DNA of 64,000 nt from Snuella lapsa (GCF_039539345.1 NZ_BAABCY010000065.1:5046-69045); one strand, 5' to 3'. Counted from the first letter of the stretch, positions 45,209-54,981 are shown. Numbers and translations are program-made. Notes: generated by a model not told the origin, from the sequence alone.

Positions 45209-45670
45209 TTAACTTAATTTATCGGCTGCTACTTTAACCGCTTTTTCTATACTGTTATAAGATGCACAACGACAAATATTACCATGCATTGCATTTCTTA
45301 TTTCTGTCTCGCTCGGGTTGGGATTATTTTCCAAAAAAGCAGAAGCCGTCATAATTTGTCCCGATTGGCAATAGCCACATTGTGGTACATCAATTGCTTT
45401 CCAAGCCTCTTGAACGGGATGGGTACCGTCTTTTGACAACCCTTCTATGGTAGTTATGGACATGCCCTCGGCCTGAGACACCTGCATAAGGCAACTACGC
45501 ATAGCTGTACCGTTAACATGTATTGTACAGGCACCACATTGCCCGATACCACAGCCAAATTTAGTTCCTACTAAATCTAGATGATCCCGAAGCACCCATA
45601 GCAAAGGTGTATCCATATCTGCCTCGACAGTATGTTTTGTATTGTTTATTGTTAAATTGAATGTTGGCAT
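45209..45670 (-). CDS. [2Fe-2S]-binding small subunit of the IorAB-type hydroxylase
   Basis: 153 aa. Plant-type [2Fe-2S] cluster ligands Cys40, Cys45, Cys48 and Cys60, and a second helical cluster with Cys98, Cys101, Cys133, Cys135. It passes electrons from the molybdenum subunit downstream. No TAT signal of its own, so it is probably carried out with the large subunit. First gene of the iorAB-xdhC-mobA-ydeP run. Confidence 0.95.
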   Translation of the reverse strand: MPTFNLTINNTKHTVEADMDTPLLWVLRDHLDLVGTKFGCGIGQCGACTIHVNGTAMRSCLMQVSQAEGMSITTIEGLSKDGTHPVQEAWKAIDVPQCGYCQSGQIMTASAFLENNPNPSETEIRNAMHGNICRCASYNSIEKAVKVAADKLS

Positions 45671-45722
45671 AATATAATTTGGTTTGATTAACTTTTTTAA
45701 CAGAAATGCAATAAAGATAGTA

Positions 45723-45783
45723 AAAAGAATTTCTTGAAACCAACTGCCTCCAAGACAAACCCAAGGAATTCTTTTCGAGTAAA
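45723..45783. repeat. palindromic interspersed repeat, divergent copy (copy 3)
   Basis: Ends are a 14-bp inverted pair with one mismatch: AAAAGAATTTCTTG at the left and CAAGGAATTCTTTT at the right. The centre differs from copies 1 and 2. It lies 22 bases past the stop of the hydrolase gene at 45806 and, read on the minus strand, ends in a T run, so it may serve as that gene's terminator. Confidence 0.6.
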
Positions 45784-45805
45784 ATATAATAACAAATAGT
45801 GCTTT

Positions 45806-46774
45806 CTATTTTTTTAAGACAGTTTTAATAAACTCGAAAGCACGACGCTCATTGTAATAAACATTCTTATTATCGATAAAACCAACATGTCCGCCATATT
45901 TTGGCATTTCTAAATACAGGTTAGGGTTTTCTTTGGCTTCTTTTACAGGAAAGCATTCTGCCGACAAAAACGAATCGTTTAAAGCGTTGATGATTAAGGT
46001 CGGGGTGGTTATATTGTGTAAGTACTGCAAACAACTAGCCTTTTCGTAATAGTCAATCGCATTTTTAAAACCATGTGCTTTGGCTGTATACACTTCATCA
46101 AAATCGATTAATGTTTTTATAGATGCAATTTCTTGCTCACTTAAAATATGTTTGAACCGTTGCTGTTTGTTTTTTAATCTGTGAATTAAATACTTCTTAA
46201 ACCTGTCGTGATACAACTTATTCTTTAAACGAAGTAACTCCTTTGCCGAGCCATACAAATAGCAAGGCACCGATACTGCTATGGCTGCTTTTACCTCGTT
46301 AGGAACGTCGTCACGTTCTCCCAAATACTTTAAGATCATATTTGCGCCAAGACTAATGCCTTTTAGATATATGGAACTGTAGTGCTTTACCTGAATCAAA
46401 TGGGCAACAACCTCTTCCATATCCTCTGTTGCTCCTGAATGGTAACTTTTATACATCAAATTGTCTTCTCCACTACATCCTCTAAAGTTTACACAAACTG
46501 CATCAACACCACGGTCGTTAAACAGTTTTGCCACACCAGTTACGTATGGGCGTTGCCCATGTCCTTCCAAACCATGGAACAATACAATTACTTGATCGGT
46601 TTTAACGTTTGCATAGCTCCAATCCAAATCCAAGAAATCACCATCACATAATTTAATGCGTTCCCGCTCTTGCTTAATGTTCCGTACTTGCCTTAACAAT
46701 CCGGAATAAACAGTAGATATAAATCCATTTTTAAAAGGGAAAGGTGGTTTATAGGTAGGTTCTAGTATTGGCAT
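45806..46774 (-). CDS. YheT-family alpha/beta hydrolase
   Basis: 322 aa. Typical of the YheT/embryogenesis-associated EMB8 group: FHGLEGHG around 67-73, nucleophile Ser141 in KGISLGAN, and C-terminal His in GGHVGF. The physiological substrate is unknown; lipid or ester hydrolysis is usual. Cytosolic, with no signal peptide. Not obviously tied to the molybdenum genes; 50 bases separate it from adenine deaminase upstream. Confidence 0.9.
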   Translation of the reverse strand: MPILEPTYKPPFPFKNGFISTVYSGLLRQVRNIKQERERIKLCDGDFLDLDWSYANVKTDQVIVLFHGLEGHGQRPYVTGVAKLFNDRGVDAVCVNFRGCSGEDNLMYKSYHSGATEDMEEVVAHLIQVKHYSSIYLKGISLGANMILKYLGERDDVPNEVKAAIAVSVPCYLYGSAKELLRLKNKLYHDRFKKYLIHRLKNKQQRFKHILSEQEIASIKTLIDFDEVYTAKAHGFKNAIDYYEKASCLQYLHNITTPTLIINALNDSFLSAECFPVKEAKENPNLYLEMPKYGGHVGFIDNKNVYYNERRAFEFIKTVLKK

Positions 46775-46824
46775 TTTTAGTTTTCAGTGTTTGATGTTCA
46801 GTGATCCATTGGCAATGTTTAAAA

Positions 46825-48444
46825 CTACGCTTCAAGTGGGGTAAATTTAAAGTCGTTTCCGTTAAAAAGTCCTTTATCACTTAACTTCAATGCTGGAATA
46901 ACCAACAAGCCCATAAACGACAAAGTCATATAGGGTGATTGCAACTTAGACCCCAATTGTTTGGCCATGCCATCTAAGGCTGCATACTGCATAGCTGTAG
47001 TTTCACCATCCTGATCGCTCATAATTCCTGCTACTGGCAGGGGCAGTACGGCTTCATTTTTATTTGAAACTGCACTAATACCTCCTTTGCATGATATTAA
47101 CAAGTTAACAGCTTTACAAATAGCATCATCGTTTACACCAACAGCAATAATGTTATGAGAGTCGTGGGCTACCGAGGAGGCAATAGCTCCTTCTTTTAAG
47201 CCGAAATTCTTAATAAATGCCACAGCTGGCTTGGTATTTTCATACCTATTTACCACTACTATTTTCAAAATATCGGCTTCGAGATTAGTTACAACATGAC
47301 CAAGTTCTATCTTTGCCTCAGCAATAAGTTCATTGGTAACCAATTGTCCCTCTAAAGCTTCTATAACACGTATGTTTTGGGCTTGGGCTTCTACTTTAAA
47401 ATCAGCGACTTTTACTTTATTGCAATTAAAGTTGTTTAAGTTTTTAAAAGCCACAGGTTTTATTAAGGACATACCTTTCTCGTAAACCAAGTTACCATTA
47501 ACATAGGCCTGAACGGATTTAAAACTGATTAAATCTTCGACAACTATAAAATCGGCTGCATCTCCAGGACGTAATAGCCCCACATCTAAATTGTAATGTT
47601 TTATGGGATTAACACAAGCCACCTGCAACACCTTAAACACATCCATTCCTTTTGCTACAGCGCGCGCGCATAGTTTATTAATATGATCGACCATTAAATC
47701 ATCTGGGTGTTTATCGTCGCTACAAAACATGATTTGTTCAAAATACTCAGGAAGCAGATCGATTAAAGCGTTGAAGTTTTTGGCTGCACTGCCCTCTCGA
47801 ATCAGGATCTTCATTCCTTTTTGAAGTTTTTCCAAGGCCTCATCGTAGGTAAAACACTCATGATCCGTAGAAATCCCTGCGTCAATATATTTAGAAATGG
47901 CAGTTCCCCGTACTCCTGGCGCATGCCCGTCTACAGGTTTCCCATACTTTTTGGCACAAGCGATTTTTTCGAGCACAACCGCATCGTCAAATAATACCCC
48001 GGGGTAATTCATCATTTCAGCGAGGTATTTAATATCCGGATTGGCCATTAACCCACATATTTCTTCAACACCAATGGCAGCTCCAGCCGACTCATAATTT
48101 GTAGCTGGCACACAGGATGGTGCTCCAAAATTAAACTTAAAGGGTACTTTCTTTCCGTTGGCTATCATGAATTCAACACCAGCCACGCCCAATACATTAG
48201 CTATTTCATGCGGATCACTAACAGTTGCCACAGTACCATGCGTTACTGCAATACGTGCAAATTCGCTGGGAACCAACATGGAACTTTCTATATGAATATG
48301 GGCATCAACGAACCCAGGAAGAATGTATTGGCCTACACTATGTTCTTTCTCTTTTAAAGAGACTATTTTCCCATCTTCAACACACACTTCTCCCTTAAAA
48401 ATTCGCCTGCCTTGGATATCTACTATGTTACCTTGTATTTTCAA
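46825..48444 (-). CDS. ade: adenine deaminase
   Basis: 539 aa, the normal length. Amidohydrolase metal ligands in GFVDAHIHIESSM (about 44-56) and the DHECFTYDEA region, plus the C-terminal domain VAHDSHNIIAVG and GGISAVSNK of the family. Converts adenine to hypoxanthine for purine salvage. The start is a TTG at 48444; no in-frame ATG lies near, and the family N-terminus (GNIVDI) begins right there. Upstream is tilS after 54 bases. Confidence 0.95.
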   Translation of the reverse strand: MKIQGNIVDIQGRRIFKGEVCVEDGKIVSLKEKEHSVGQYILPGFVDAHIHIESSMLVPSEFARIAVTHGTVATVSDPHEIANVLGVAGVEFMIANGKKVPFKFNFGAPSCVPATNYESAGAAIGVEEICGLMANPDIKYLAEMMNYPGVLFDDAVVLEKIACAKKYGKPVDGHAPGVRGTAISKYIDAGISTDHECFTYDEALEKLQKGMKILIREGSAAKNFNALIDLLPEYFEQIMFCSDDKHPDDLMVDHINKLCARAVAKGMDVFKVLQVACVNPIKHYNLDVGLLRPGDAADFIVVEDLISFKSVQAYVNGNLVYEKGMSLIKPVAFKNLNNFNCNKVKVADFKVEAQAQNIRVIEALEGQLVTNELIAEAKIELGHVVTNLEADILKIVVVNRYENTKPAVAFIKNFGLKEGAIASSVAHDSHNIIAVGVNDDAICKAVNLLISCKGGISAVSNKNEAVLPLPVAGIMSDQDGETTAMQYAALDGMAKQLGSKLQSPYMTLSFMGLLVIPALKLSDKGLFNGNDFKFTPLEA

Positions 48445-48498
48445 TGTAATTTTTAATGTTAAAAGTGATTTCTTGCATAAAAGCTTTTAAGGATAAAA

Positions 48499-49809
48499 CT
48501 ACTGTAATGCTATTTCTAATATCGATTTGGTATTGTTAGTAACTTTAAACCGATTATCTGCTCTCCTGTTTATAATCCAAACAATAGCATCTCCACTACA
48601 CAATAACCATACTTGTTCTTTATCTAACAACGATAATTTTTCGTCTTTAAAATACTTGCTCAACTTCTTTTTCCCTTTCATTCCCAATGGATAAAACATA
48701 TCGCCTTCCTGCCATTGTCTAATCTCAAGGGGAAATTGCAACGTTGCCTTATCTACATAAATAATGCTTTTTGACGGTCCTGTTACCGACGCCACTTCTT
48801 TAAAATGTAAAGTCCCTAGAGGTATATCTATAATTGCATTGGCAGCGGTTACAGGTACCGGTGGGACTGTTTTAGATGGTATTTCACTTAACAGTAAATG
48901 CGAACGGTCCTTAATTAAACGGTGGGTATGTGACACCACTTGTTTTCCAGATTGTGCATCCATGAGTGCTGCGACATCATCCCATTCGGTAAAATTAAAG
49001 GGCCTTAATAATTCGAATAAATACGCTTTAGGGTTTCTTAGTTTTTTAAGGGATTCAATATTGAGAGATACACTCTGGGCATTGGTATTATTGACAACTG
49101 TTTCTGATACATCGTTTATACGGTCTTCGATAATAGACTTAGAATCATTCAAATATCCCTGCGTTTTACTAAAATTTTGAAGCAACTTCGGGTTAATATC
49201 TTTTAAGATAGGGATAACGTCATGGCGCAACTTATTTCTCAGATACTTGGTAGAAGCATTGCTACTATCGTCCCGCCACTGCAAACCTAGCTCTTTCGCA
49301 TACATTACTATTGATTCTCTGGAAAAAGCTAATAATGGGCGTACAATCCTTCCGTTAATTTCCGGAATACCTGTTAAGCCATCTAAACCAGTACCACGAG
49401 AAAGGTTTATTAAAAAGGTCTCAAGGTTATCATCGGCATGATGGGCTGTTAAAATATAATCAAACCGCAATTGCGAAGCCAGTTCATCAAACCAATTGTA
49501 ACGTAACTCCCGTGCCACAACCTGTATAGACTGCTTTGTTTTCTTTGCATATGCTTGGGTATCAAAACTCTCAACAAACACTTCGAGTCCCAAATCTTCA
49601 GCCAGCTGCAACACAAAATATTCATCGGCATCACTCTCATCACCACGTAAATTAAAATTACAATGTGCAAGCCTTATGTCCAGTCCCAAAGTATAACAAA
49701 TGTGGGTTAGTACCACACTATCCAATCCACCTGAAATAGCCACCAAAAGCTTCGCATTACTTAAAAAGGGGAGCTTTGTATCTATGTGCTGCTTTACTTG
49801 TGCTAACAT
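48499..49809 (-). CDS. tilS: tRNA(Ile)-lysidine synthetase
   Basis: 436 aa. PP-loop SGGLDS at 26-31, RELRYNWFDE and HHADDNLETFLINLSRG of the family, C-terminal TilS domain (QEGDMFYPLGMKGKKKLSKYF). Modifies the wobble cytidine of tRNA-Ile(CAU) to lysidine. Essential housekeeping gene, divergent from the small conserved gene at 49936. Confidence 0.96.
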   Translation of the reverse strand: MLAQVKQHIDTKLPFLSNAKLLVAISGGLDSVVLTHICYTLGLDIRLAHCNFNLRGDESDADEYFVLQLAEDLGLEVFVESFDTQAYAKKTKQSIQVVARELRYNWFDELASQLRFDYILTAHHADDNLETFLINLSRGTGLDGLTGIPEINGRIVRPLLAFSRESIVMYAKELGLQWRDDSSNASTKYLRNKLRHDVIPILKDINPKLLQNFSKTQGYLNDSKSIIEDRINDVSETVVNNTNAQSVSLNIESLKKLRNPKAYLFELLRPFNFTEWDDVAALMDAQSGKQVVSHTHRLIKDRSHLLLSEIPSKTVPPVPVTAANAIIDIPLGTLHFKEVASVTGPSKSIIYVDKATLQFPLEIRQWQEGDMFYPLGMKGKKKLSKYFKDEKLSLLDKEQVWLLCSGDAIVWIINRRADNRFKVTNNTKSILEIALQ

Positions 49810-49935
49810 AAACCCAAATATACAACTTTGCTACATCAAACACTTGCGGTTTTCGTTATTAAAAATGATATAAATCATAATTTACAATGGGTTAATTTTA
49901 GTATCTTTAGAAAGATCATATTAAAAACCATAGTT

Positions 49936-50625
49936 ATGAGCTCTATTGAAAAAATGAACGACGAAGCAACTAAATCCGTTTTTGATAAAAAAGTACTTAC
50001 TGCTACGCAACAATTACATCCTTATGTCAAGCACCGCCTTTATATTGCTTCATCTACCGGTGTTATCCCTAAAAACATGTATACTTCCAATGGCATTGTA
50101 GACGAAAGTGTAGCCCAACTTTACGAAAGTGGCTATAATATTGACAATAGTGCCTTAGATATTAAGCTAAAACTCTTTAAAATTGCCAATAGTGTTTTAG
50201 ACAACTTGTTTGAAAAAGAAGCTTTTCATAAAGATACCATGAGCACCAATACGCTTTTGGAAGCGGAACGCAACCATTTAAAAGAAGACTTTACCTTTGA
50301 TGAAGGTTTTGATTTTATTATGAAAGATAGCTTAAATGATGATTTCTATTCAAAAAAAGACAATCGAAGTCCTTTATTTTTATACGACGACAACACCAAT
50401 TCTGTTTTAAACGCGTTTAAAATGGAACCCAGTTCCTCCAACACAAAAACAGTGCTTGGTGATTTTTACAGCCGCCTCCCTTTAAACGTGTCTAATATTA
50501 TTGACTTATACGCTTTTGGAAAATTAAGTTTTGAGGATATATCGAAAGTCAAGTCTATAGAAGAGAGACGTATCCAGCGCATTTTCGACGAGCTTAAAAA
50601 AAACTTAATGCATCGTTTGGTTTAG
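49936..50625 (+). CDS. conserved hypothetical protein
   Basis: 229 aa from the ATG at 49936; a TTG at 49828 would add 36 residues that look like leader sequence. Acidic and helical, no signal peptide or membrane helix. The last 50 residues (VSNIIDLYAFGKLSFEDISKVKSIEERRIQRIFDELKKNL) have the feel of a small helix-turn-helix, somewhat like sigma region 4. It sits between tilS and pabB and overlaps the end of pabB by 4 bases. I do not recognise a named family. Confidence 0.8.
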   Translation: MSSIEKMNDEATKSVFDKKVLTATQQLHPYVKHRLYIASSTGVIPKNMYTSNGIVDESVAQLYESGYNIDNSALDIKLKLFKIANSVLDNLFEKEAFHKDTMSTNTLLEAERNHLKEDFTFDEGFDFIMKDSLNDDFYSKKDNRSPLFLYDDNTNSVLNAFKMEPSSSNTKTVLGDFYSRLPLNVSNIIDLYAFGKLSFEDISKVKSIEERRIQRIFDELKKNLMHRLV

Positions 50626-51914
50626 TTTTCCAAAACCTCACGCATTGCCTTAGCCTTTATCAAGCACTCTTCATATTCTTTTAAGGGATCACTTTTAGCT
50701 GTAATGGCACCACCAACAGAATAAGACACGTAGCGCTGCGTTTCGTTGTAAAGAATACTTCGTATTACTACATTAAAATCAAAATCACCTTCTGGTGTAA
50801 AATACCCTACTGTTCCAGAGTACAAACCTCGCTTGGTTTCTTCGAGTGTTTCAATAATTTTCATAGCAGATATTTTCGGTGCTCCCGTCATACTTCCCAT
50901 GGGAAAGGTACTTTTTATGACTTCTACCGGATGAATAGATGGTAATAGCTCCGATTTTACGGTAGATATCATCTGGTGTACCTGATCGAAAGTATAAACC
51001 TCACAAAGTTCTTCGACCGTAACACTGCCCTTAACAGCTGTTTTAGACAGATCGTTTCGTACTAGATCTACAATCATGATGTTTTCACTACGTTCCTTGG
51101 TATCCTGAGACAAGTTCAATTTAGATTGCATGTCTTCGCTGGGATCTAAAGAGCGTTTGGCTGTTCCTTTAATAGGTTGCGAAATTACCACATTATCCAT
51201 TTTCTTTAAATAACGTTCTGGAGAAGCTGATATCAGATATTTATCGAAAACCTTAAAAAAGACTGCAAATGGCGGATTGGAAATGGCATTGAGTTTATTG
51301 TAGGTTTCCAATGGATTAATGAAGGTATCTTCTGCATAAAATTCTTGACAAAAATTAGCTTCGTATATATCGCCACGGTGGATGTGTTCTAGTATCGATT
51401 TAATTTTATCAAAGTACGCATCTTTATGAATACGGAGTTTTATTTTTATAGGATCACCAATATGTTGAAGTTGTGCTTCCTTCATTTGTTCTATGTCCTT
51501 CAAATCCGTTTCCCATTCATTATCGACACCATGAACATACCTGAATTCTACCATATCATTCTTAATAAAAAGCAGTCTCTTTGGCTGAAAAAAATACAGA
51601 TCGGGAAAGGCCAAACCGTCATAGTTGGAAGACTCAAGGTTTTCTATGTCATTTTTTAAATCATAGGTCAAATAACCAAATATCCAATCCTTTACACTGG
51701 ACTGATATGTTTTAAGCGCATCAAAGGCTCCTTCGTAATTTGCTTGAATACTTGTTAAAGCATCCACGGCCATAACAGCATCGTAATTAGAATAGGTTTG
51801 TTTGTAATTATTAGAATCCAACCAAACTACATCTTCAAATTGCTGGCTCCAAATTAACAATTGTTGCTTGAAACGGGTTACATCCTGAATCTTATAAAAA
51901 TGCTGCGTCCTCAA
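50622..51914 (-). CDS. pabB: aminodeoxychorismate synthase component I (anthranilate synthase I family)
   Basis: 430 aa, shorter than TrpE and typical of PabB. Chorismate-binding core with ANFCQEF, SASPERYL, QPIKGTAKRS, ENIMIVDLVRNDL and GSMTGAPKISAMKIIE. Makes 4-amino-4-deoxychorismate for folate. The start must be a TTG at 51914, since a stop codon lies four codons further upstream in frame and the next ATG is at residue 48. Confidence 0.92.
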   Translation of the reverse strand: MRTQHFYKIQDVTRFKQQLLIWSQQFEDVVWLDSNNYKQTYSNYDAVMAVDALTSIQANYEGAFDALKTYQSSVKDWIFGYLTYDLKNDIENLESSNYDGLAFPDLYFFQPKRLLFIKNDMVEFRYVHGVDNEWETDLKDIEQMKEAQLQHIGDPIKIKLRIHKDAYFDKIKSILEHIHRGDIYEANFCQEFYAEDTFINPLETYNKLNAISNPPFAVFFKVFDKYLISASPERYLKKMDNVVISQPIKGTAKRSLDPSEDMQSKLNLSQDTKERSENIMIVDLVRNDLSKTAVKGSVTVEELCEVYTFDQVHQMISTVKSELLPSIHPVEVIKSTFPMGSMTGAPKISAMKIIETLEETKRGLYSGTVGYFTPEGDFDFNVVIRSILYNETQRYVSYSVGGAITAKSDPLKEYEECLIKAKAMREVLEN

Positions 51915-51991
51915 TGAAAAAGATTATGGCGCAAAGTTAATTAGATTCCTTAAAAAATTAAGACTTTTGTGTATTACTTTAAACACTTCTT

Positions 51992-52882
51992 ATGTACAGT
52001 ATACAAAACGACCTCCTTAAAATAGCAGTAAAAAAAGTGGGAGCTGAATTATGTGGCATCACATCGGTAAAAAACAACACTGAATTCATGTGGGATGCCA
52101 ATCCAGCCATTTGGGGAAGTTTTGCCCCCAACCTCTTTCCTGTTATTGGTGCGCTAAAGGAAGGTACTTACTTATATGAAAATGAAACCTACAACATGCC
52201 AAAGCATGGCTTTGTACGGCACAACGAAACCATTGTTTTACATGAACAAACACCAGACAGACTAACTTTTAAATTGAGCAGTAACGAAGCGCTCTTAAAG
52301 ATATATCCCTTCAAATTTGATTTTTTTATCAGCTACCAACTTGTCGACAATATTATAACCATTGCACATACCGTGGTAAACCGGGATTCAAAAACCATGT
52401 ATTTCTCTCTGGGCGGTCACCCTGCTTTTAAATGTCCCGTATACAACAATGAAGATTACAACGATTACACCTTAACGTTTGAATGCAATGAAGATTCTGA
52501 AACACACCTCATAAACCAAAGCAATGGACTCATAAGCTCAAATACGGCCCCTATATTTAAAGGGAGTAATACAATTGAGTTAAACCACGACTTATTTAAC
52601 GGCGACGCATTGATCTTTAAAGATCTAAAATCCAAAAAGGTAACACTTAAAAGTGTAAAAAACGGCAATATCCTTACTCTTAGCTATCATGATTTTCCTT
52701 ATTTAGGTATTTGGGCCAAACCCAACGGAGACTATGTGTGCATTGAGCCCTGGCTGGGTATTGCAGATCATGAAACCACCAATAAGCAGCTGAAAACAAA
52801 AGAAGGCATCTTGAGTTTGGCGGTAGGTAAACGCTTTAAAGCTTCCTATAGTATAGAAATACACCCTGGGCATTTAGCCTAA
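51992..52882 (+). CDS. aldose 1-epimerase family protein
   Basis: 296 aa. Galactose mutarotase fold of the YeaD/LacX type: NLFPVIGAL near 45, HGFVR around 73, GGHPAFKCP with the likely catalytic His near 140, and the general base Glu in CIEPWLGIADH near 253. Interconverts sugar anomers in the cytoplasm. Ends 32 bases before the helicase gene, with which it may be co-transcribed. Confidence 0.92.
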   Translation: MYSIQNDLLKIAVKKVGAELCGITSVKNNTEFMWDANPAIWGSFAPNLFPVIGALKEGTYLYENETYNMPKHGFVRHNETIVLHEQTPDRLTFKLSSNEALLKIYPFKFDFFISYQLVDNIITIAHTVVNRDSKTMYFSLGGHPAFKCPVYNNEDYNDYTLTFECNEDSETHLINQSNGLISSNTAPIFKGSNTIELNHDLFNGDALIFKDLKSKKVTLKSVKNGNILTLSYHDFPYLGIWAKPNGDYVCIEPWLGIADHETTNKQLKTKEGILSLAVGKRFKASYSIEIHPGHLA

Positions 52883-52914
52883 ACAGAATATTAAGTGTAA
52901 CTTTGCCTGCTAAA

Positions 52915-54276
52915 ATGTACATTGTGACTTTTCAGGATCTAAATTTAAATACACCATTATACAACGCCTTAGAAGACTTAGGCTTTAGTACCCCAACTCC
53001 TATTCAGGAGCAAGCCTTTAATGTAATTGGTTCAGGACAAGATATGGTAGGTATTGCGCAAACGGGTACGGGAAAAACATATGGTTATATGTTACCCATT
53101 TTAAAGCATTTAAAGTTTTCTACCCAAATAAATCCCCGTGTTTTAATTTTAGTCCCCACCAGAGAGCTTGTTGTTCAGGTAGTGGATGACATTGAAAAAC
53201 TATCTAAGTATATAAACAATCGTGTTTTGGGAGTCTACGGTGGCACAAACATCAACACACAAAAACAAGCAGTAGCTGAGGGTGTGGACATCCTGGTTGC
53301 CACACCGGGACGCTTATACGATCTGGCTGTTAGTCGTGCTTTGCAATTAAAGTCCATTCAAAAATTAGTGATCGATGAGGTTGATGTGATGCTGGATCTG
53401 GGCTTTAGACACCAGCTGATAAACATTTTTGACCTGCTTCCTGAACGCCGTCAAAATGTAATGTTTTCGGCAACCATGACTCATGATGTGGATGTACTCA
53501 TCAACGAGTTCTTTAAAAGCCCTCAGCGCGTTTCCATCGCTGTTTCGGGAACACCCCTGGAAAACATTTCGCAAAGCCGTTATGAGGTGCCCAATTTTTA
53601 TACCAAAGTAAACCTACTCGCACATTTATTGCAGGACACAGATACCTTTACCAAAGTGCTGGTATTTGTTGCCTATAAGCGTATGGCCGATCGCTTGTTC
53701 GAACAACTGGACGACCAGTTTCACGAAGAATTATGTGTAATCCATTCTAATAAAACGCAAAACTACAGGCTACGAAGCATTGAACAGTTTCGTTCGGGAC
53801 ATAACCGCATTTTAATTGCTACCGATGTGATGGCCCGCGGATTGGATATTGACAATGTTTCGCATGTTATCAATTTTGATACGCCAGAATATCCTGAGAA
53901 CTATATGCACCGTATTGGGAGAACAGGGCGAGCGGAACGTAAAGGTGAAACGATTCTCTTCTCTACCGAAAAGGAACAAAGCTATACAGATGCTATTGAA
54001 GACTTGATGAACATGGAGATTCCGAAGGCTGACATACCCGAAGAAGTAACGATCTCTACCGAACTTATCGAAGAGGAACGCCCGGTAATAAAAGAACGTA
54101 ACAATCCCACCAAGCGTAGTAACGAAGATATTCCAGGACCTGCCTTCCACGAAAAAAAGGAAAAAAATAAAAAAGAAAATTTAGGAGGCTCCTACAAATT
54201 CAAGATCGCCAAAAAGTACAAAAAACCGAAAACCCGTGGCGATAAAAACTATAACAAACGAAATAAACGGAAGTAG
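52915..54276 (+). CDS. DEAD-box RNA helicase with DEVD motif II
   Basis: 453 aa from the ATG at 52915 (a TTG lies 12 bases upstream). Motifs in order: Q motif TPTPIQEQAF, AQTGTGKT, PTRELVVQ, YGGTN, TPGRL, motif II as DEVD rather than DEAD, SAT, ATDVMARGLDID and HRIGRTGRA. The C-terminal 60 residues are very basic (Lys-rich) and should bind RNA. RhlE-like role in RNA remodelling, perhaps ribosome assembly or cold growth. Confidence 0.94.
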   Translation: MYIVTFQDLNLNTPLYNALEDLGFSTPTPIQEQAFNVIGSGQDMVGIAQTGTGKTYGYMLPILKHLKFSTQINPRVLILVPTRELVVQVVDDIEKLSKYINNRVLGVYGGTNINTQKQAVAEGVDILVATPGRLYDLAVSRALQLKSIQKLVIDEVDVMLDLGFRHQLINIFDLLPERRQNVMFSATMTHDVDVLINEFFKSPQRVSIAVSGTPLENISQSRYEVPNFYTKVNLLAHLLQDTDTFTKVLVFVAYKRMADRLFEQLDDQFHEELCVIHSNKTQNYRLRSIEQFRSGHNRILIATDVMARGLDIDNVSHVINFDTPEYPENYMHRIGRTGRAERKGETILFSTEKEQSYTDAIEDLMNMEIPKADIPEEVTISTELIEEERPVIKERNNPTKRSNEDIPGPAFHEKKEKNKKENLGGSYKFKIAKKYKKPKTRGDKNYNKRNKRK

Positions 54277-54357
54277 TTATACTCATATAGCCAAAACACC
54301 CCGCTACAATTAAACATTAGCCGAGAAACAAACATTGTAACTAGTTTTTATATGGTT

Positions 54358-54385
54358 GGTTTTATTTTGAAATTAAAATAAAACC
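54358..54385. terminator. 11-bp hairpin between convergent genes
   Basis: GGTTTTATTTT (54358-54368), loop GAAATT, AAAATAAAACC (54375-54385). Lies 80 bases after the helicase and just before the stop of the convergent acetyltransferase. The A/T tracts in the arms could serve both directions. Confidence 0.55.
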
Positions 54386-54387
54386 TC

Positions 54388-54939
54388 TTACTTTCTATTT
54401 CTGCACCCTATTGGCACTTCATTCTTAATTTCATAAACTAGATTGTCTACATTATCTTCATCTATTTTACCTAAAATTATTTTAAACCCATTACTTTCCA
54501 ATAATGCTCTAGAAGGCATATTGCGTTTATGTGTAAACGCTTCAACAGCTTTGAGGTTTAGCTCTTTGAATCCGAAGGATAGAATACTTTGCAGTGATTC
54601 GCTCATTATTCCCTTACCCTGAAATTCTGGAGCTAAATCATAGCCCACCTCAGCTATTGTTTTAGCTTTCGAAAAATTCCAAAGACAAATACTTCCAATC
54701 ATTTTATTTCGATCCTTTTCCGTGATGACCCAATAATAATGGTTCTGACAATCAACCCCGGCATTTATCATTGCTATAAATTTCAATGCTTTGGCTTTGG
54801 ATTCTGCTCTTGGTCTTTTAACAAATTCATTCACCTTGTTATCTGATCGTAAAAATGAAATCATTTGCCAATCAGATGGTCTTAATCTTCGTAACAAAAG
54901 ACGTCCTGTTCTTATTTCAGGAAAACTTTTTTTGTTCAT
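54388..54939 (-). CDS. GNAT acetyltransferase (RimJ/RimL type)
   Basis: 183 aa from the ATG at 54939 (a TTG at 54969 would add 10 residues). N-terminal TGRLLLRRLRPSDW and the acetyl-CoA loop region VGYDLAPEFQGKGIMSESL, then SRALLESNGFK, are typical of RimJ/RimL-like N-acetyltransferases. Substrate unknown. First of a series of small minus-strand genes with little operon logic. Confidence 0.9.
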   Translation of the reverse strand: MNKKSFPEIRTGRLLLRRLRPSDWQMISFLRSDNKVNEFVKRPRAESKAKALKFIAMINAGVDCQNHYYWVITEKDRNKMIGSICLWNFSKAKTIAEVGYDLAPEFQGKGIMSESLQSILSFGFKELNLKAVEAFTHKRNMPSRALLESNGFKIILGKIDEDNVDNLVYEIKNEVPIGCRNRK

Positions 54940-54981
54940 TGTTTGGTTTCCAACTAATATTTTGTCCAATATTCAATCATT

